Source: Longimicrobiales bacterium
GTDB lineage: Bacteria > Gemmatimonadota > Gemmatimonadetes > Longimicrobiales > RSA9
DNA length: 36,943 nucleotides
Assembly (NCBI GenBank): GCA_035764935.1
Contig: DASTYK010000149.1
Coordinates: 1 to 36,943 of the forward strand
Direction of reading: 5' to 3'
Below the pieces are notes generated by a model. The model was not told where the DNA came from and made no database searches. It worked only from the letters and a program-made list of their open reading frames with translations. Of this stretch, positions 25,884-34,735 are shown in pieces (the first letter of the stretch is position 1; each line of letters opens with the position of its first letter). The position numbers were made by a program, and so were the translations under genes.

Positions 25884-26966
25884 CTATTCCACCCATTCCG
25901 CGATGAACACGTTGGTGTCGCCCTCCTGTGCGGCGCCGCGGTTCGAGGCGAACACGAGCAGGCTGCCGTCGGGGCTGAACATCGGGAACCCGTCGAACTC
26001 CGGGCTCTGCGTCACACGCTCCAGCCCGGTGCCGTCGAGGTTGATCAGGTACAGGTCGAAATCACGCCCCTGCGGGTCGTGCATGTTCGAGCTGAAGATG
26101 ATCTGGCGCCCGTTCGGGTGCGGAAAGGGAGCGAAGTTCGCCGCGCCATTGTCCGTCAGCCGGCGCTTGTCGGTGCCGTCCGCGTTCATGATGTAGATGT
26201 CCAGGACGCCCGGCCGGATCAGGTCCGCCTCGAGCAGCGAGCGGTAGTCCGCAAGCTCCTCCTCCGATTCGGGGTGGCGCGCGCGGAAAACGATCTGCGA
26301 GCCGTCGGCGGTGAAGAACGCGCCGCCGTCGTAACCCGGGGAGTCCGTCAGTCGCGTGACGTTGGCGCCGTCCGGATCCATGGTGTAGACCTCGAGGTCG
26401 CCGTCGCGGTCCGACGTGAAGACGATCCTGGAGCCGTCGGGCGAGATGGTGGCCTCGGCATCGTAGCCGGGCTCGTGCGTGATCTGCGTCAGGCCGGAGC
26501 CATCCGCATTGGCCACGAAGACGTCGTAGGGGAACAGTCCCCACACGTACCCGCGGCTGCGGTCCGGCGGCGCCGGGCACGCGGCATCGACGTGGTGCGT
26601 GGAGCTGTAGACGATGCGGTCGCCGGACGGGAAGAAGTAGGCGCACGTGGTGCGACCCTCGCCGGTGGAGACCCGCCGGATGTCCGTGCCGTCCAGGTCC
26701 ATCGTGAAGATCTGGTCGCACGGCGCAACGCCCTCGCGCGTCATCTGGAAGATCAGGCGCTGGCCGTCCGCCGAGAAGTACGCTTCCGCGTTCTCTCCGC
26801 CAAAGGTGAGCTGGCGGAGATTGCGCAGGCGCGGCTCGTCGGGGGAATCGGGATAGCTGGTAGCACCCTGGCTCTCGATCTCGAGCGCCGGCGCGTTTTC
26901 CTGTCGCCCTCCGCAGCTGACAGCGAGCAGCGCAAGCAGTGCGGTGGCTGTATTTCGCATGTTCAT
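25884..26966 (-). CDS. TolB-like WD40/PD40 beta-propeller lipoprotein
   Basis: A 360-residue exported protein with a signal peptide ending in LAVSCGG, probably a lipoprotein. The mature part is a run of PD40 beta-propeller blades, each with the pattern SPDG-x-x-I-V-F-x-S-x-x-D-G, for example ISPDGSRIVFTSDRDGDLEV, FSADGQRLIFQM and FSPDGSLLVFASNRG. TolB and many uncharacterised periplasmic proteins share this fold; it lacks the TolB N-terminal domain and no pal or tol genes are near, so I do not call it tolB. It may bind proteins or peptides at the surface. The start (26966, or ATG at 26960) has no ribosome site but TATTCT lies six bases upstream, so a leaderless mRNA is possible. It is divergent from the M28 peptidase gene. 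Confidence 0.82.
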   Translation of the reverse strand: MNMRNTATALLALLAVSCGGRQENAPALEIESQGATSYPDSPDEPRLRNLRQLTFGGENAEAYFSADGQRLIFQMTREGVAPCDQIFTMDLDGTDIRRVSTGEGRTTCAYFFPSGDRIVYSSTHHVDAACPAPPDRSRGYVWGLFPYDVFVANADGSGLTQITHEPGYDAEATISPDGSRIVFTSDRDGDLEVYTMDPDGANVTRLTDSPGYDGGAFFTADGSQIVFRARHPESEEELADYRSLLEADLIRPGVLDIYIMNADGTDKRRLTDNGAANFAPFPHPNGRQIIFSSNMHDPQGRDFDLYLINLDGTGLERVTQSPEFDGFPMFSPDGSLLVFASNRGAAQEGDTNVFIAEWVE

Positions 26967-27017
26967 GTCGGTAGAATAGGAGTATACCATGCCGCGCGTC
27001 CACCCGAGGAGGATCTG

Positions 27018-28313
27018 ATGCAGGTTTACGCCCGCCACGGGGCGGGACTCGCCCTGATTACCGCTCTGCCGCTGGTGTTCTCGCTGCCGCTTTCCGCACA
27101 GCAGTGCCCGGATCCGGCAGTGCTTGCGGCGGACGTGCCGCCCATCCTCGCACCCGTGCGCGTGCTCGCGGACGACGCGCTGCAGGGGCGCATGGCAGGG
27201 TCCGAAGGGGAACGCTGCGCGGGTGATTACATCGCCGCGCGCTTCCAGGACCTGGGGCTGGAACCGGCAGGCGTCGACGGCTACTTCCAGGAGGTGCCGC
27301 TCGCATCCGTGCTGAACCCGCACGCGCCCGGCGGCACCGGCCGCAACGTCGTCGCGCTGCTGCCTGGCAGCGATCCCTCACTTCGCGACCAGTACGTCAT
27401 CGTCGGCGCCCATTACGACCACCTCGGAAGCGGCGGCATGAACTCGCTGGCGCCGGGAGTGGAGGACGTCCACAACGGCGCGGACGACAACGCGTCGGGC
27501 GTTGCCGCGCTGCTGGACGTCGCCACGCGGCTCACGAGGGAGCCGCCCGCCCGCTCCGTGCTGTTCCTCGCGTTCACGGGCGAGGAGTCGGGGCTGCTCG
27601 GGTCGGCGTTCTGGACCGGGCACGCGACCAGGCCCCTCGAGGACGCCGTGGCGATGCTGAACATGGACATGGTCGGCCGGCTCGAGGACGGTCCGCTCAT
27701 CGTGTACGGCACGGGCACGGCCAGGGAATGGGAGCCGCTGCTCGATGAGCTGGGACGTGCACTGGACGTGGAGATGAGCTACCAGCCCGAGGGGTACGGG
27801 CCGAGCGATCACACCTCGTTCTATACGCGCGATGTGCCCGTGCTGCACTTCTTCACCAACACGCACGAGGACTACCACCGCCCGTCCGACGACTGGGAAA
27901 AGATCGATGTCGCGGGGCTGCAGACGGTGAGCACGCTGGTCGCCCGGACCGCGCGCCGCATCGCCGATGCTCCGCAGCGCCTGGCGCTCGTGCGGGGCGT
28001 CGGCCAGCCGCAGCAGCAGGCGGACAGCCGCGGCTTCGGCGCCTGGCTCGGAACGGTGCCCGACTACGCTGCGGTCGAGCGCGGTGTGCGGATCGGTGGT
28101 GTCACCCCCGGCTCGCCGGGCGAGGCCGCGGGCATGAAGGCCGGCGACATCCTCATTGGCATGGGGGGTCGGGAGATCGCCGACCTGCAGGGCATGACGG
28201 ATGTGCTGCGGAGCCACAAGCCGGGCGAAACGGTCGAGCTGGTCGTCCTGCGCGACGGCACGGAGCTCCGACTGCAGGCGACGCTCGGCAGCAGGAGCGA
28301 CCGCGGCAGCTGA
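27018..28313 (+). CDS. Secreted M28 family zinc aminopeptidase with C-terminal PDZ domain
   Basis: The 431-residue protein has a cleavable signal peptide (hydrophobic ALITALPLVFSLPLSAQ). An M28 peptidase domain carries the zinc-ligand motifs AHYDHLG (His132), HNGADDNASGV (Asp156), TGEESGLLGS (Glu189/190), NMDMVGR and the terminal histidine in THEDYHRPSD. After about residue 350 a PDZ domain follows (RIGGVTPGSPGEAAGMKAGD, GGREIADLQ, GETVELVVLRDG). M28 enzymes of this type remove N-terminal residues from peptides outside the cytoplasm; the PDZ part may recruit substrate. The ATG at 27018 has GAGGAGGA at 27006-27013. A strong terminator follows. The TATACC/TAGAAT-containing gap before it is shared with the divergent propeller gene. 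Confidence 0.9.
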   Translation: MQVYARHGAGLALITALPLVFSLPLSAQQCPDPAVLAADVPPILAPVRVLADDALQGRMAGSEGERCAGDYIAARFQDLGLEPAGVDGYFQEVPLASVLNPHAPGGTGRNVVALLPGSDPSLRDQYVIVGAHYDHLGSGGMNSLAPGVEDVHNGADDNASGVAALLDVATRLTREPPARSVLFLAFTGEESGLLGSAFWTGHATRPLEDAVAMLNMDMVGRLEDGPLIVYGTGTAREWEPLLDELGRALDVEMSYQPEGYGPSDHTSFYTRDVPVLHFFTNTHEDYHRPSDDWEKIDVAGLQTVSTLVARTARRIADAPQRLALVRGVGQPQQQADSRGFGAWLGTVPDYAAVERGVRIGGVTPGSPGEAAGMKAGDILIGMGGREIADLQGMTDVLRSHKPGETVELVVLRDGTELRLQATLGSRSDRGS

Positions 28314-28338
28314 CGCGACATGTTCGGCGGACACGATC

Positions 28339-28374
28339 CGGCCGGCCGCGGCATCCGTGGCCGGCCGTTTTCTT
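28339..28374 (+). terminator. Rho-independent terminator of the M28 peptidase gene
   Basis: CGGCCGGCCGCG (28339-28350) pairs with CGTGGCCGGCCG (28356-28367) in a 12-base stem with one G-U pair and a five-base loop GCATC, followed by TTTTCTT (28368-28374). It starts 25 bases after the peptidase stop. The T-run reaches the first base of the ROK gene stop codon on the other strand, so the hairpin may also protect or end that transcript. Confidence 0.88.
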
Positions 28375-29336
28375 CAGTGCGCGGTCCTGGCCCAGGCTGC
28401 CGCGCCGATCGCGCCGGCATCGCCGGCGAGCGCCGCACGCTCGACCCGCACCGCAGCCGCCGACACGGGCAGCGCCTGCAGCGACAGCCGCTGCCGGCAC
28501 TCCTCCAGCAGCTGCGGCAGCGCCTCGATCACGCCGCCACCCAGGATGATCACTTCCGGATTGAGCGCATTCGTGATCGAGCCGAGACCGGCGACCAGGG
28601 CATCCTCGATCTCGCGAACCAGCGTACGCGCCAGCGGGTCCCCCGCTTTCATCGCCTTCGCCAGGGCGGTTGCCGTGATGGCAGATGCGTCGCCGCCCGC
28701 AGCGTCGATGAGTGCACGACCGGCCAGCGGCCGCGCGACCACCGCATCGAACGACCGCCGCGCAATCGCCCAGCCACCGGCGTACGCCTCCAGGCAGCCG
28801 CGTCCTCCGCAGCGACACCCCGGCCCGTGCAGCGATACCACTGTATGCCCCAGCTCCCCCGCCGCCCCTGACTTCCCGCGGAACAGCTGGCCGTTCGAGA
28901 TGATCCCACCGCCCACGCCCGTGCCGATGAACATGCAGATCGCCTCGGTCGCACCGCGCGCCGCGCCGTAGGTCCATTCCCCGTACGTCGCGGCCTGCAC
29001 GTCGTTGAGCACTGCGACCCGGTGTCCGGTGGCGTCGTGGACGACGTCGCCCAGCGGGTAATCGTGCCAACGGAGGTTGGGCGCGTTCTGCACCGTCCCG
29101 TTGGCGCTGTCGACCTGCCCGGCCACACCGATGCCCACGCCGGCCACGGCGGACGGCGCGGCCGCCGCAAGCGCGCGGACCATCAGCGCGACCGTCTCCG
29201 CAACCGCGTCGGCGCCGCGCTCCGGCAGCGATGACGTCCGCTCCCGCGCCACGATGTGGCCACTCCGGTCAATCAGGACGCCGGCCACCTTGGTGCCGCC
29301 GAGGTCGATTCCGATCGTGTGCTGCCGCTCCTTCAT
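28374..29336 (-). CDS. ROK family sugar kinase, probable glucokinase
   Basis: ROK kinases phosphorylate glucose or other hexoses with ATP. The protein is 320 residues from the ATG at 29336. It has the phosphate motif GIDLGGTKVAG near the start, VLNDVQAATYGEW, FIGTGVGGGI, the ROK histidine and zinc motif ELGHTVVSLHG then CRCGGRGCLEAY, and a final ALAGDAGAIGAAAW. There is no N-terminal DNA-binding domain, so it is an enzyme and not a ROK repressor. Glucokinase is the best guess, but N-acetylglucosamine or other sugar kinases share these motifs. An ATG at 29345 (MGPMKER) is an alternative start. It stands alone; the sugar dehydrogenase is 2.6 kb away with no shared transcription. Confidence 0.88.
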   Translation of the reverse strand: MKERQHTIGIDLGGTKVAGVLIDRSGHIVARERTSSLPERGADAVAETVALMVRALAAAAPSAVAGVGIGVAGQVDSANGTVQNAPNLRWHDYPLGDVVHDATGHRVAVLNDVQAATYGEWTYGAARGATEAICMFIGTGVGGGIISNGQLFRGKSGAAGELGHTVVSLHGPGCRCGGRGCLEAYAGGWAIARRSFDAVVARPLAGRALIDAAGGDASAITATALAKAMKAGDPLARTLVREIEDALVAGLGSITNALNPEVIILGGGVIEALPQLLEECRQRLSLQALPVSAAAVRVERAALAGDAGAIGAAAWARTAH

Positions 29337-29360
29337 AGGCCCCATTTCATTGCAGATCCC

Positions 29361-29389
29361 TTGACGCCATAGATGCGGCAAGGTTCATT
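29361..29389 (+). promoter_or_regulatory. Possible promoter of the GGDEF/EAL gene
   Basis: TTGACG (29361-29366), 17 bases and TTCATT (29384-29389) lie in the divergent gap between the ROK gene and the cyclic-di-GMP gene. The -35 matches those of pyrR and gltX but the -10 is poor. It would give a leader of about 118 bases. Confidence 0.35.
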
Positions 29390-29513
29390 TGGAACAGGTC
29401 GTTCCCGTCCTGCCTCTCCCGCAACCCGTGCAGACCAGCGTCCGCGCTGCGCCCTCGAGCCGGGGCCCATCCCCTGGTGACGCGTTCCGCTGGTCAGAAG
29501 CTGTCGCATCGAA

Positions 29514-31901
29514 ATGGCCCAGGAGCAGAGAACCGGGAGACCACCCGGGGAACTCAGCGCCACCGCAGCCGCCCGTGCGCTGCATCGCGCTGTCGCCGGC
29601 GACCACTCCCAGCGCCAGGCGCTTGCCGGGGCGATGCACGACGCCGCCGGTCGCATCGAGGAACGCCATGCGTTTCTCGCGAAGCTCGGCGTCGCGGCTG
29701 CCTCTGCGCCTGATACCGGCACCCTCGCCGCCAGCATCGCCGGCCTGGTCGTGCCCGGCCAGGCGGACTGGTGCATCATCGAGGTCGTGGACACCGACGG
29801 TGCCCGCCGCTGCCTGGCGAGCACCCATGCCGACGCCGCCCACGAGAGCGCGGTCCGGGCGCGGATCGGCCGCATCGAGCCGGGCCCCGACGGCTCCCCA
29901 CTCGCCGAAGTGCTGCACACCGGCAAGCCGATGATCGGCGTGATCGGCGCGGACGGCGACTGGGTGGAGGGCACGCGTGAGCAGGACAGCCGGCTGATCC
30001 GTCAGCTCGGCATCCGCAGCTACATCGTGCACCCGCTGCTCTCGCGCGGCCATCCCGTAGGTGTCATGGCGTTCCTGGCCGCGGACGCTGCCCGCTATGG
30101 TGCCGACGAGCTGAACGCGACGGGAGACGTCGCCCGGCGCGTTGCCGCCGCCCTCGACAACTTCCTCCTCGCCGACACGCTCGAGGCCGCCCGTCGCGCG
30201 GAGGAGCGCGCCCAGCAGTCCGAACACTTCCTCCGCACGATCCTTTCCAGCGTGGACGAGGGGGTGATCGTATACGACCGTGAGTTGCGACACCAGATGT
30301 GGAACGCATTCATGGAGCAGCTCACGGGCCGGCGCGAGCAGGAGGTGCTCGGCAAGCGCGCCCTCGACGTCTTTCCGCACCTGCGGGAGTACGGCGTCGA
30401 TCTCCTGCTGCAGCGGGCGCTTGCGGGCGAGACTGTGAATGCGCCCGACACCCCCTACCGCGTGCCGCACACCGGGCGCAGCGGCTGGATGTCGACCAGC
30501 TACAGCCCGCATGTGGCGCCCACCGGCGAGATCATCGGCGTCGTGGGCATCGTGCACGATGTGAGCGAGCGCAAGCGTGCGGAAGAGCAGCTCATGCACA
30601 ATGCGCTGCACGACGTGCTCACCGGTCTGCCGAATCGTGCGCTGTTCCTCGATCGGCTGGACCGGCTGCTGCGTCACGGCACGCGCGACGCTTCCTTCGG
30701 CTTTGGCGTCGCGTTCCTGGATGTCGACCGCTTCAAGGTCGTAAACGACTCGCTCGGTCACGCCGCAGGCGACGAGATGCTGATCGCGATCGCACGGCGC
30801 CTGGAATCATGCCTGCGCCTGGGCGACACCGTCGCACGCTTCGGCGGCGACGAGTTCGCGATTCTGCTGAGCGGTGTGCACGACGTGGAGGGCACGACGC
30901 GCGTCGCCGAGCGCATCCTGCACGAGTTCGTGGAGCCGTTCGTGCTGAACGGGCAGGAGGTGTTCGCGTCCGCGAGCATGGGCATCTCCCTCTCCAGCAT
31001 GGGCTACTCGGACGGGGACGCGATGCTCCGCGACGCCGACACCGCCATGTACCGGGCCAAGGGCGTGGGCCGCGGGCGCTTCGAGATCTTCGACCGCACC
31101 ATGCACACGCAAGCCGTGCTGCAGCTCGAGCTCGAGACGGACCTGCGCAGGGCGCTGGAGCGGGAGGAGCTGGTCGTCCACTATCAGCCGATCGTCGACC
31201 TGCGCGACGGCCGTCTCGCAGGGTTCGAGGCGCTCGTGCGCTGGCAGCATCCACGACGCGGCCTGATGCAGCCGGCCGATTTCATTTCCCTCGCGGAGGA
31301 GACCGGCGCAATCGTGCCGATCGGGTGGTGGGTGCTGCGCGAGGCCTGTCGCCAGATGCGGGAATGGGACGATCTCTACCCTGACGGCGAGCTGACCGTG
31401 AGCGTGAACGTGTCGGGTCGGCAGTTCGCGCAGCCGGACCTCCACGAGCAGCTCGACCGCATCCTTGCAGAGACGCGCTTCGAGGCACGCCGGCTCAAGC
31501 TGGAGATCACCGAGAGCGCCGTTGTCCGCGATTCCGCCGCCGCCGCGATCACGCTTGCCACCCTGCGCGAACGTGGCGTGCAGCTGTGCCTCGACGACTT
31601 CGGCACCGGCTACAGCTCGCTGGGCTACCTGCACGCCTTCCCGCTCGATACGATCAAGATCGATCGCACCTTCGTCGCGGCGCTCGGGAACGATGCACCG
31701 ACGACCGAGCTGCTGCAGACGATCCTGGAGCTCGGCAGGACGCTCGGGATGGAAGCAATCGCCGAAGGCGTCGAGAGCGCCGAGCAGCTCGAGCTGCTGA
31801 AGGCGCTCGGGCCGCGCCACGTACAGGGCTTCTTCTTCGCTTCACCGCTGCTGCCGGCGGAGGCCGAGGCACTGATCCGCGAGGGCAGGAGCTGGCAGTA
31901 G
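29514..31901 (+). CDS. GAF-PAS-GGDEF-EAL cyclic-di-GMP signalling protein
   Basis: The 795-residue protein has no membrane helix and should be cytoplasmic. Residues about 55-225 look like a GAF sensor (DWCIIEVVDTDGARRCLA, YIVHPLLSRGHPVGVMAFLA). A PAS domain follows to about 350 (ILSSVDEGVIVYDRELRHQM, VGIVHDVSERKRAEEQL). The diguanylate cyclase domain has ARFGGDEFAIL with GGDEF intact at 444-448. The phosphodiesterase domain has GFEALVRW (EAL at 572-574), ITESAVV, DDFGTGYSSLGYL, IKIDRTFV and AEGVES, all intact. Both activities could therefore exist, or GGDEF may bind GTP to control EAL. An in-frame stop at 29478 limits the N-terminus; the ATG at 29514 lacks a good ribosome site and the ATG at 29637 is a fallback. 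The input signal is unknown. Confidence 0.93.
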   Translation: MAQEQRTGRPPGELSATAAARALHRAVAGDHSQRQALAGAMHDAAGRIEERHAFLAKLGVAAASAPDTGTLAASIAGLVVPGQADWCIIEVVDTDGARRCLASTHADAAHESAVRARIGRIEPGPDGSPLAEVLHTGKPMIGVIGADGDWVEGTREQDSRLIRQLGIRSYIVHPLLSRGHPVGVMAFLAADAARYGADELNATGDVARRVAAALDNFLLADTLEAARRAEERAQQSEHFLRTILSSVDEGVIVYDRELRHQMWNAFMEQLTGRREQEVLGKRALDVFPHLREYGVDLLLQRALAGETVNAPDTPYRVPHTGRSGWMSTSYSPHVAPTGEIIGVVGIVHDVSERKRAEEQLMHNALHDVLTGLPNRALFLDRLDRLLRHGTRDASFGFGVAFLDVDRFKVVNDSLGHAAGDEMLIAIARRLESCLRLGDTVARFGGDEFAILLSGVHDVEGTTRVAERILHEFVEPFVLNGQEVFASASMGISLSSMGYSDGDAMLRDADTAMYRAKGVGRGRFEIFDRTMHTQAVLQLELETDLRRALEREELVVHYQPIVDLRDGRLAGFEALVRWQHPRRGLMQPADFISLAEETGAIVPIGWWVLREACRQMREWDDLYPDGELTVSVNVSGRQFAQPDLHEQLDRILAETRFEARRLKLEITESAVVRDSAAAAITLATLRERGVQLCLDDFGTGYSSLGYLHAFPLDTIKIDRTFVAALGNDAPTTELLQTILELGRTLGMEAIAEGVESAEQLELLKALGPRHVQGFFFASPLLPAEAEALIREGRSWQ

Positions 31902-31969
31902 AGCAGCGGGCGCACCGATGCCAGCTGCCGACCGCGACTGCGTGGACCGCCCGGCACGAGCGCCGGCGT

Positions 31970-33139
31970 TCAGTCTGCTCCCTGCGTCTCGACCCGCACG
32001 AATTTGAACACGCGTCCACCCTCGCCGCCGCGCGTCAGCACGTACAGCTCCGATGCCGCATCTTCTCCGAACGAGAGCACGTTGCCGATCGCGCCGACGC
32101 TCCACTCCTGCTCATCCGTGACACCGTTGCCTACCACCCGGAAGCTGCGGATCCATCCCGCACAGAAGTCGCCGTAGAAGTAGTGGCCGCGCAGCTCCGG
32201 TATCGCGTCGCCCCGGTACACGTAACCACCGGTAACGGAGCACGTGGCGTCCCCGTTGGCGTACTCGAGCACGGGCTGCATCAGGTCGCTCGTATCACAC
32301 GACGATGCATCGAAGCAGTGACGGCCCTCCATGAGGTTCCAGCCGTAGTTGACGCCGGCGCGGCTCGTCGGCACCACGTTGATCTCTTCCCACGCGTTCT
32401 GTCCCACGTCAGCGATGTACATCCGGTCCGCCTCGCGGTCGAAGGAGAACCGCCAGGGATTGCGCAGGCCGTACGCCCAGATCTCGCCGCGTGCGCCCGC
32501 GACGGTCCTGAACGGGTTGTCGAGCGGTATCGCGTAGGGCTCCCGGCTGTCCACGTCCAGGCGCAGGATCTTGCCGAGCAGCGACGAGAGATCCTGCGCG
32601 TTGCCCTGCGGATCCCCGCTGCCACCACCGTCGCCCGTCGCGACATAAAGGGCACCGTCCGGGCCGAACGCGATCATGCCACCGTTGTGGTTTGCGAAGG
32701 GCTGCTCGATGGCGAGCACGAGCTCGGCACTCGCCGGGTTCGCGATATCGGGGTCCCCCGACACCTGGTAGCGCTCGATGCGCGTGTCGCCGTTGGTGTC
32801 GGTGTAGTTCACGTAGAACCAGCCGTTCGCGCCGTACGCCGGATGGAACGCCAGCCCCAGCAGCCCCTGTTCTCCGCCCGACCGGACCCGCCCGCGAATG
32901 TCCAGGAACGGCTCCGCCAGGACTGCCCCGTCCTCGATGATGCGGATCGTGCCTGTCTGCTCTACAATGAAGAGCCGATCGTCGCCCGGCGGTGCCGTCA
33001 GAAAGACCGGGGAGTCGAAGCCCTCCGCGACCAGCTCCAGCTCGGTCTCGTTGCCTGAGGGCGGGGGCGCGACGACGCCGCCGTCGTCGCAGGCGGCGAA
33101 AAGGACGGCCAGGACGAGCGGTCCGCGAATCCGTGTCAT
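31970..33139 (-). CDS. Sorbosone/glucose dehydrogenase-type beta-propeller lipoprotein (PQQ-type)
   Basis: The 389-residue protein is exported, with lipobox LFAAC (Cys17) and a short Asp/Pro-rich linker. The mature part resembles soluble aldose sugar dehydrogenases (GSDH family, like E. coli YliI): VAEGFDSPVFLTAPPGDDRLFIVEQ at the start, EQGLLGLAFHP, FANHNGGMIAFGPDGALYV with the catalytic-type histidine, DGGGSGDPQGNAQ for calcium, GLRNPWRFSFD, VGQNAWEEIN and VTGGYVYRG. These enzymes oxidise sugars using PQQ; no PQQ synthesis genes are in the window. Two cysteine pairs (HCFDASSCDTS and others) suggest disulfides. GGAGG lies six bases before the ATG. It is divergent from the hydrolase gene at 33253 and convergent with the GGDEF/EAL gene. 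Confidence 0.88.
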   Translation of the reverse strand: MTRIRGPLVLAVLFAACDDGGVVAPPPSGNETELELVAEGFDSPVFLTAPPGDDRLFIVEQTGTIRIIEDGAVLAEPFLDIRGRVRSGGEQGLLGLAFHPAYGANGWFYVNYTDTNGDTRIERYQVSGDPDIANPASAELVLAIEQPFANHNGGMIAFGPDGALYVATGDGGGSGDPQGNAQDLSSLLGKILRLDVDSREPYAIPLDNPFRTVAGARGEIWAYGLRNPWRFSFDREADRMYIADVGQNAWEEINVVPTSRAGVNYGWNLMEGRHCFDASSCDTSDLMQPVLEYANGDATCSVTGGYVYRGDAIPELRGHYFYGDFCAGWIRSFRVVGNGVTDEQEWSVGAIGNVLSFGEDAASELYVLTRGGEGGRVFKFVRVETQGAD

Positions 33140-33252
33140 GCAGTGCCTCCGTTGGCTGCGCCAACCCCATCCCCGGGCTGGCGCTGAACGTGCATTTGGC
33201 TTCCGTGCCGGCCGCAGCGCGCGCCGGCCCTCTGTACAACGAACGGGCAGGG

Positions 33253-34101
33253 ATGGGACTCAACACGCTGCGCCGGCAGATCCTCGGGATCGCCGATGAA
33301 GCAGGCGCGAAGGACGTCGCCGTAGCCTTCTACGACTTCGAGCACCGCGTCGAGTGGAGCCTCCACGCGGAACGGTGGTTCCATGCGGCCAGCACCATCA
33401 AGGTGCCCGTTCTCCTGGGCGTGTACGACGCGATCGAGCGCAGTGAGCTCGAGCCGCATTCCCGCGTTCATGTGCGCAACCGGTTCCTCAGTATCGTCGA
33501 TGGACGGCCGTTTCGCGTGGAGGGCGGACGCGACGCCAACAGTGCGGTCCACGCCGCCATCGGCAGGACCATGACCGCGCGTGACCTTGCCTTCCACATG
33601 ATCACGACCAGCAGCAATCTCGCGACGAACCTCCTCGTCGACATCGTCGGCATCGAGGCGATCCGGCAGACGATCGACACGCTGCGCCTGCCCGGCATCG
33701 AGTTTCACCGCGGCGTGGAAGACATGAGTGCCTGGGAGCACGACGTCAACAACCGGGTCACGGCCCGCGGCCTCCTCACGGCGCTGCGGCTCATCGAGGA
33801 GCGTGCAGCGATCTCGGAGGCAGCCAGCGAGGAGATGCTCGAGATCCTGCACGCACAGGAGTTCCGCAGCGGAATCCCCGCCGGGCTGCCCGATGCCGCA
33901 AGAGTCGCGCACAAGACCGGAGAAATGTCGACTGTCGCACACGACGCGGGCATCGTTTACCTGGCGGACCGGGCGCCGTACGTGCTGACCGTGCTGACCG
34001 AGTGGGAGCCCGATGCGTCCCGTCGCAGCGCCACCATCGCGAGCATTTCGCGAAGCGTATACGAACACGTGTCCGCGGAGCTCACGGTCGATGCCGATTA
34101 G
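33253..34101 (+). CDS. Class A beta-lactamase-like serine hydrolase without signal peptide
   Basis: The 282-residue protein has the full active-site pattern of class A beta-lactamase-like serine hydrolases (beta-lactamase2 family). These are S-x-x-K as Ser47-Thr-Ile-Lys50, S-x-N as Ser120-Ser-Asn122, an omega-loop-type Glu162-x3-Asn166 in WEHDVNNRVTARG, and KTG at 221-223. No signal peptide is visible at the ATG (33253), and in-frame extensions back toward 33190 (GTG) do not create a convincing one. It is thus probably cytoplasmic, unlike true beta-lactamases, which act in the periplasm. It could be an amidase, esterase or peptidase acting on an intracellular substrate. Upstream GGGCAGG is close to the ATG, so the start is not certain. 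Its stop overlaps the next gene by 11 bases, and an amidoligase-like gene follows. Confidence 0.78.
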   Translation: MGLNTLRRQILGIADEAGAKDVAVAFYDFEHRVEWSLHAERWFHAASTIKVPVLLGVYDAIERSELEPHSRVHVRNRFLSIVDGRPFRVEGGRDANSAVHAAIGRTMTARDLAFHMITTSSNLATNLLVDIVGIEAIRQTIDTLRLPGIEFHRGVEDMSAWEHDVNNRVTARGLLTALRLIEERAAISEAASEEMLEILHAQEFRSGIPAGLPDAARVAHKTGEMSTVAHDAGIVYLADRAPYVLTVLTEWEPDASRRSATIASISRSVYEHVSAELTVDAD

Positions 34102-34714
34102 CCTGAACGACCTGCCCGTCGTCGATGCGCACGAGCTGCCCCGCGACGTGCGCGCACTGCTCCGGCCCGGCGAGACGCTGCGCGACCGCGAAGGCACGGA
34201 GCACGTGCTGCCTCGCTGGTTCTACGAGGTCGACTCCTGGGAGACCGCGCTGGACACCGTGGTCGCGCCCCACTTCATGCTCTGGGAGTTCATGACCATC
34301 GACGTGCGGGAGGCCGAGCGCTTCCGGCAGCGCTTCCCCCGCTACGTGCCCTGTGCGATCGCACTGCTGGCGTCCTCTCTCGAAGTGTTCCGGCAGGCCG
34401 TCGGCACCTATGTCCACATCGCCGCCAACGGCGGTTATCGGACGCCCTCGCATCGTCTCACGCGCTCGGCTTCGCGTCACTGCTGGGGCAGCGCAGCCAA
34501 CATCTACCGCGTCGGCGATGACTGGCTCGATACCCGGGAAATGATCGAGAAGTACGCCACCATCGCCCGCAGCGTCCTGCCCGCCGTCTGGATCCGGCCG
34601 TACGGCCCCGAAGACGGGATGGCCGACGACCACCTCCACCTGGATCTCGGCTATGTCGCGGCACGCCCGACCGGCGCCACCGCCGCGTCCGAGGACTCCG
34701 ACGCCGCGGCCTGA
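34091..34714 (+). CDS. M15-like (DD-carboxypeptidase-fold) protein with altered metal ligand
   Basis: The C-terminal two thirds of this 207-residue protein resemble the M15 / D-Ala-D-Ala carboxypeptidase zinc fold. There is LWEFMTIDV, then a helix VPCAIALLASSLEVFRQAVG, the strand YVHIAANGGYRTPSH, the first metal motif SRHCWGSAAN with His130, and the second motif DDHLHLDLGY with His181 and His183. In M15 enzymes the first motif is normally H-x2-G-x-A-x-D; here the Asp position is Asn137, so zinc binding or activity may be changed. No signal peptide is present. The first 60 residues (LPRDVRALLRPGETLRDREG) match nothing I know. It begins inside the end of the hydrolase gene and ends 21 bases before the ligase-like gene, which suggests one operon. 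Confidence 0.65.
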   Translation: MPISLNDLPVVDAHELPRDVRALLRPGETLRDREGTEHVLPRWFYEVDSWETALDTVVAPHFMLWEFMTIDVREAERFRQRFPRYVPCAIALLASSLEVFRQAVGTYVHIAANGGYRTPSHRLTRSASRHCWGSAANIYRVGDDWLDTREMIEKYATIARSVLPAVWIRPYGPEDGMADDHLHLDLGYVAARPTGATAASEDSDAAA

Positions 34715-34735
34715 ACCCTGCACTGCTGTCCCGGC

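Noticed and set aside
23071-26196. A 1041-codon plus-strand open frame over the pnt genes
   Set aside because: It is antisense to pntA1, pntA2 and pntB, which have clear motifs and coupled starts; the composition is that of a reverse-complement artefact.
25878-27017. N-terminal extension of the M28 peptidase frame
   Set aside because: It is antisense to the propeller gene, and the internal ATG at 27018 has a strong ribosome site and begins a signal peptide.
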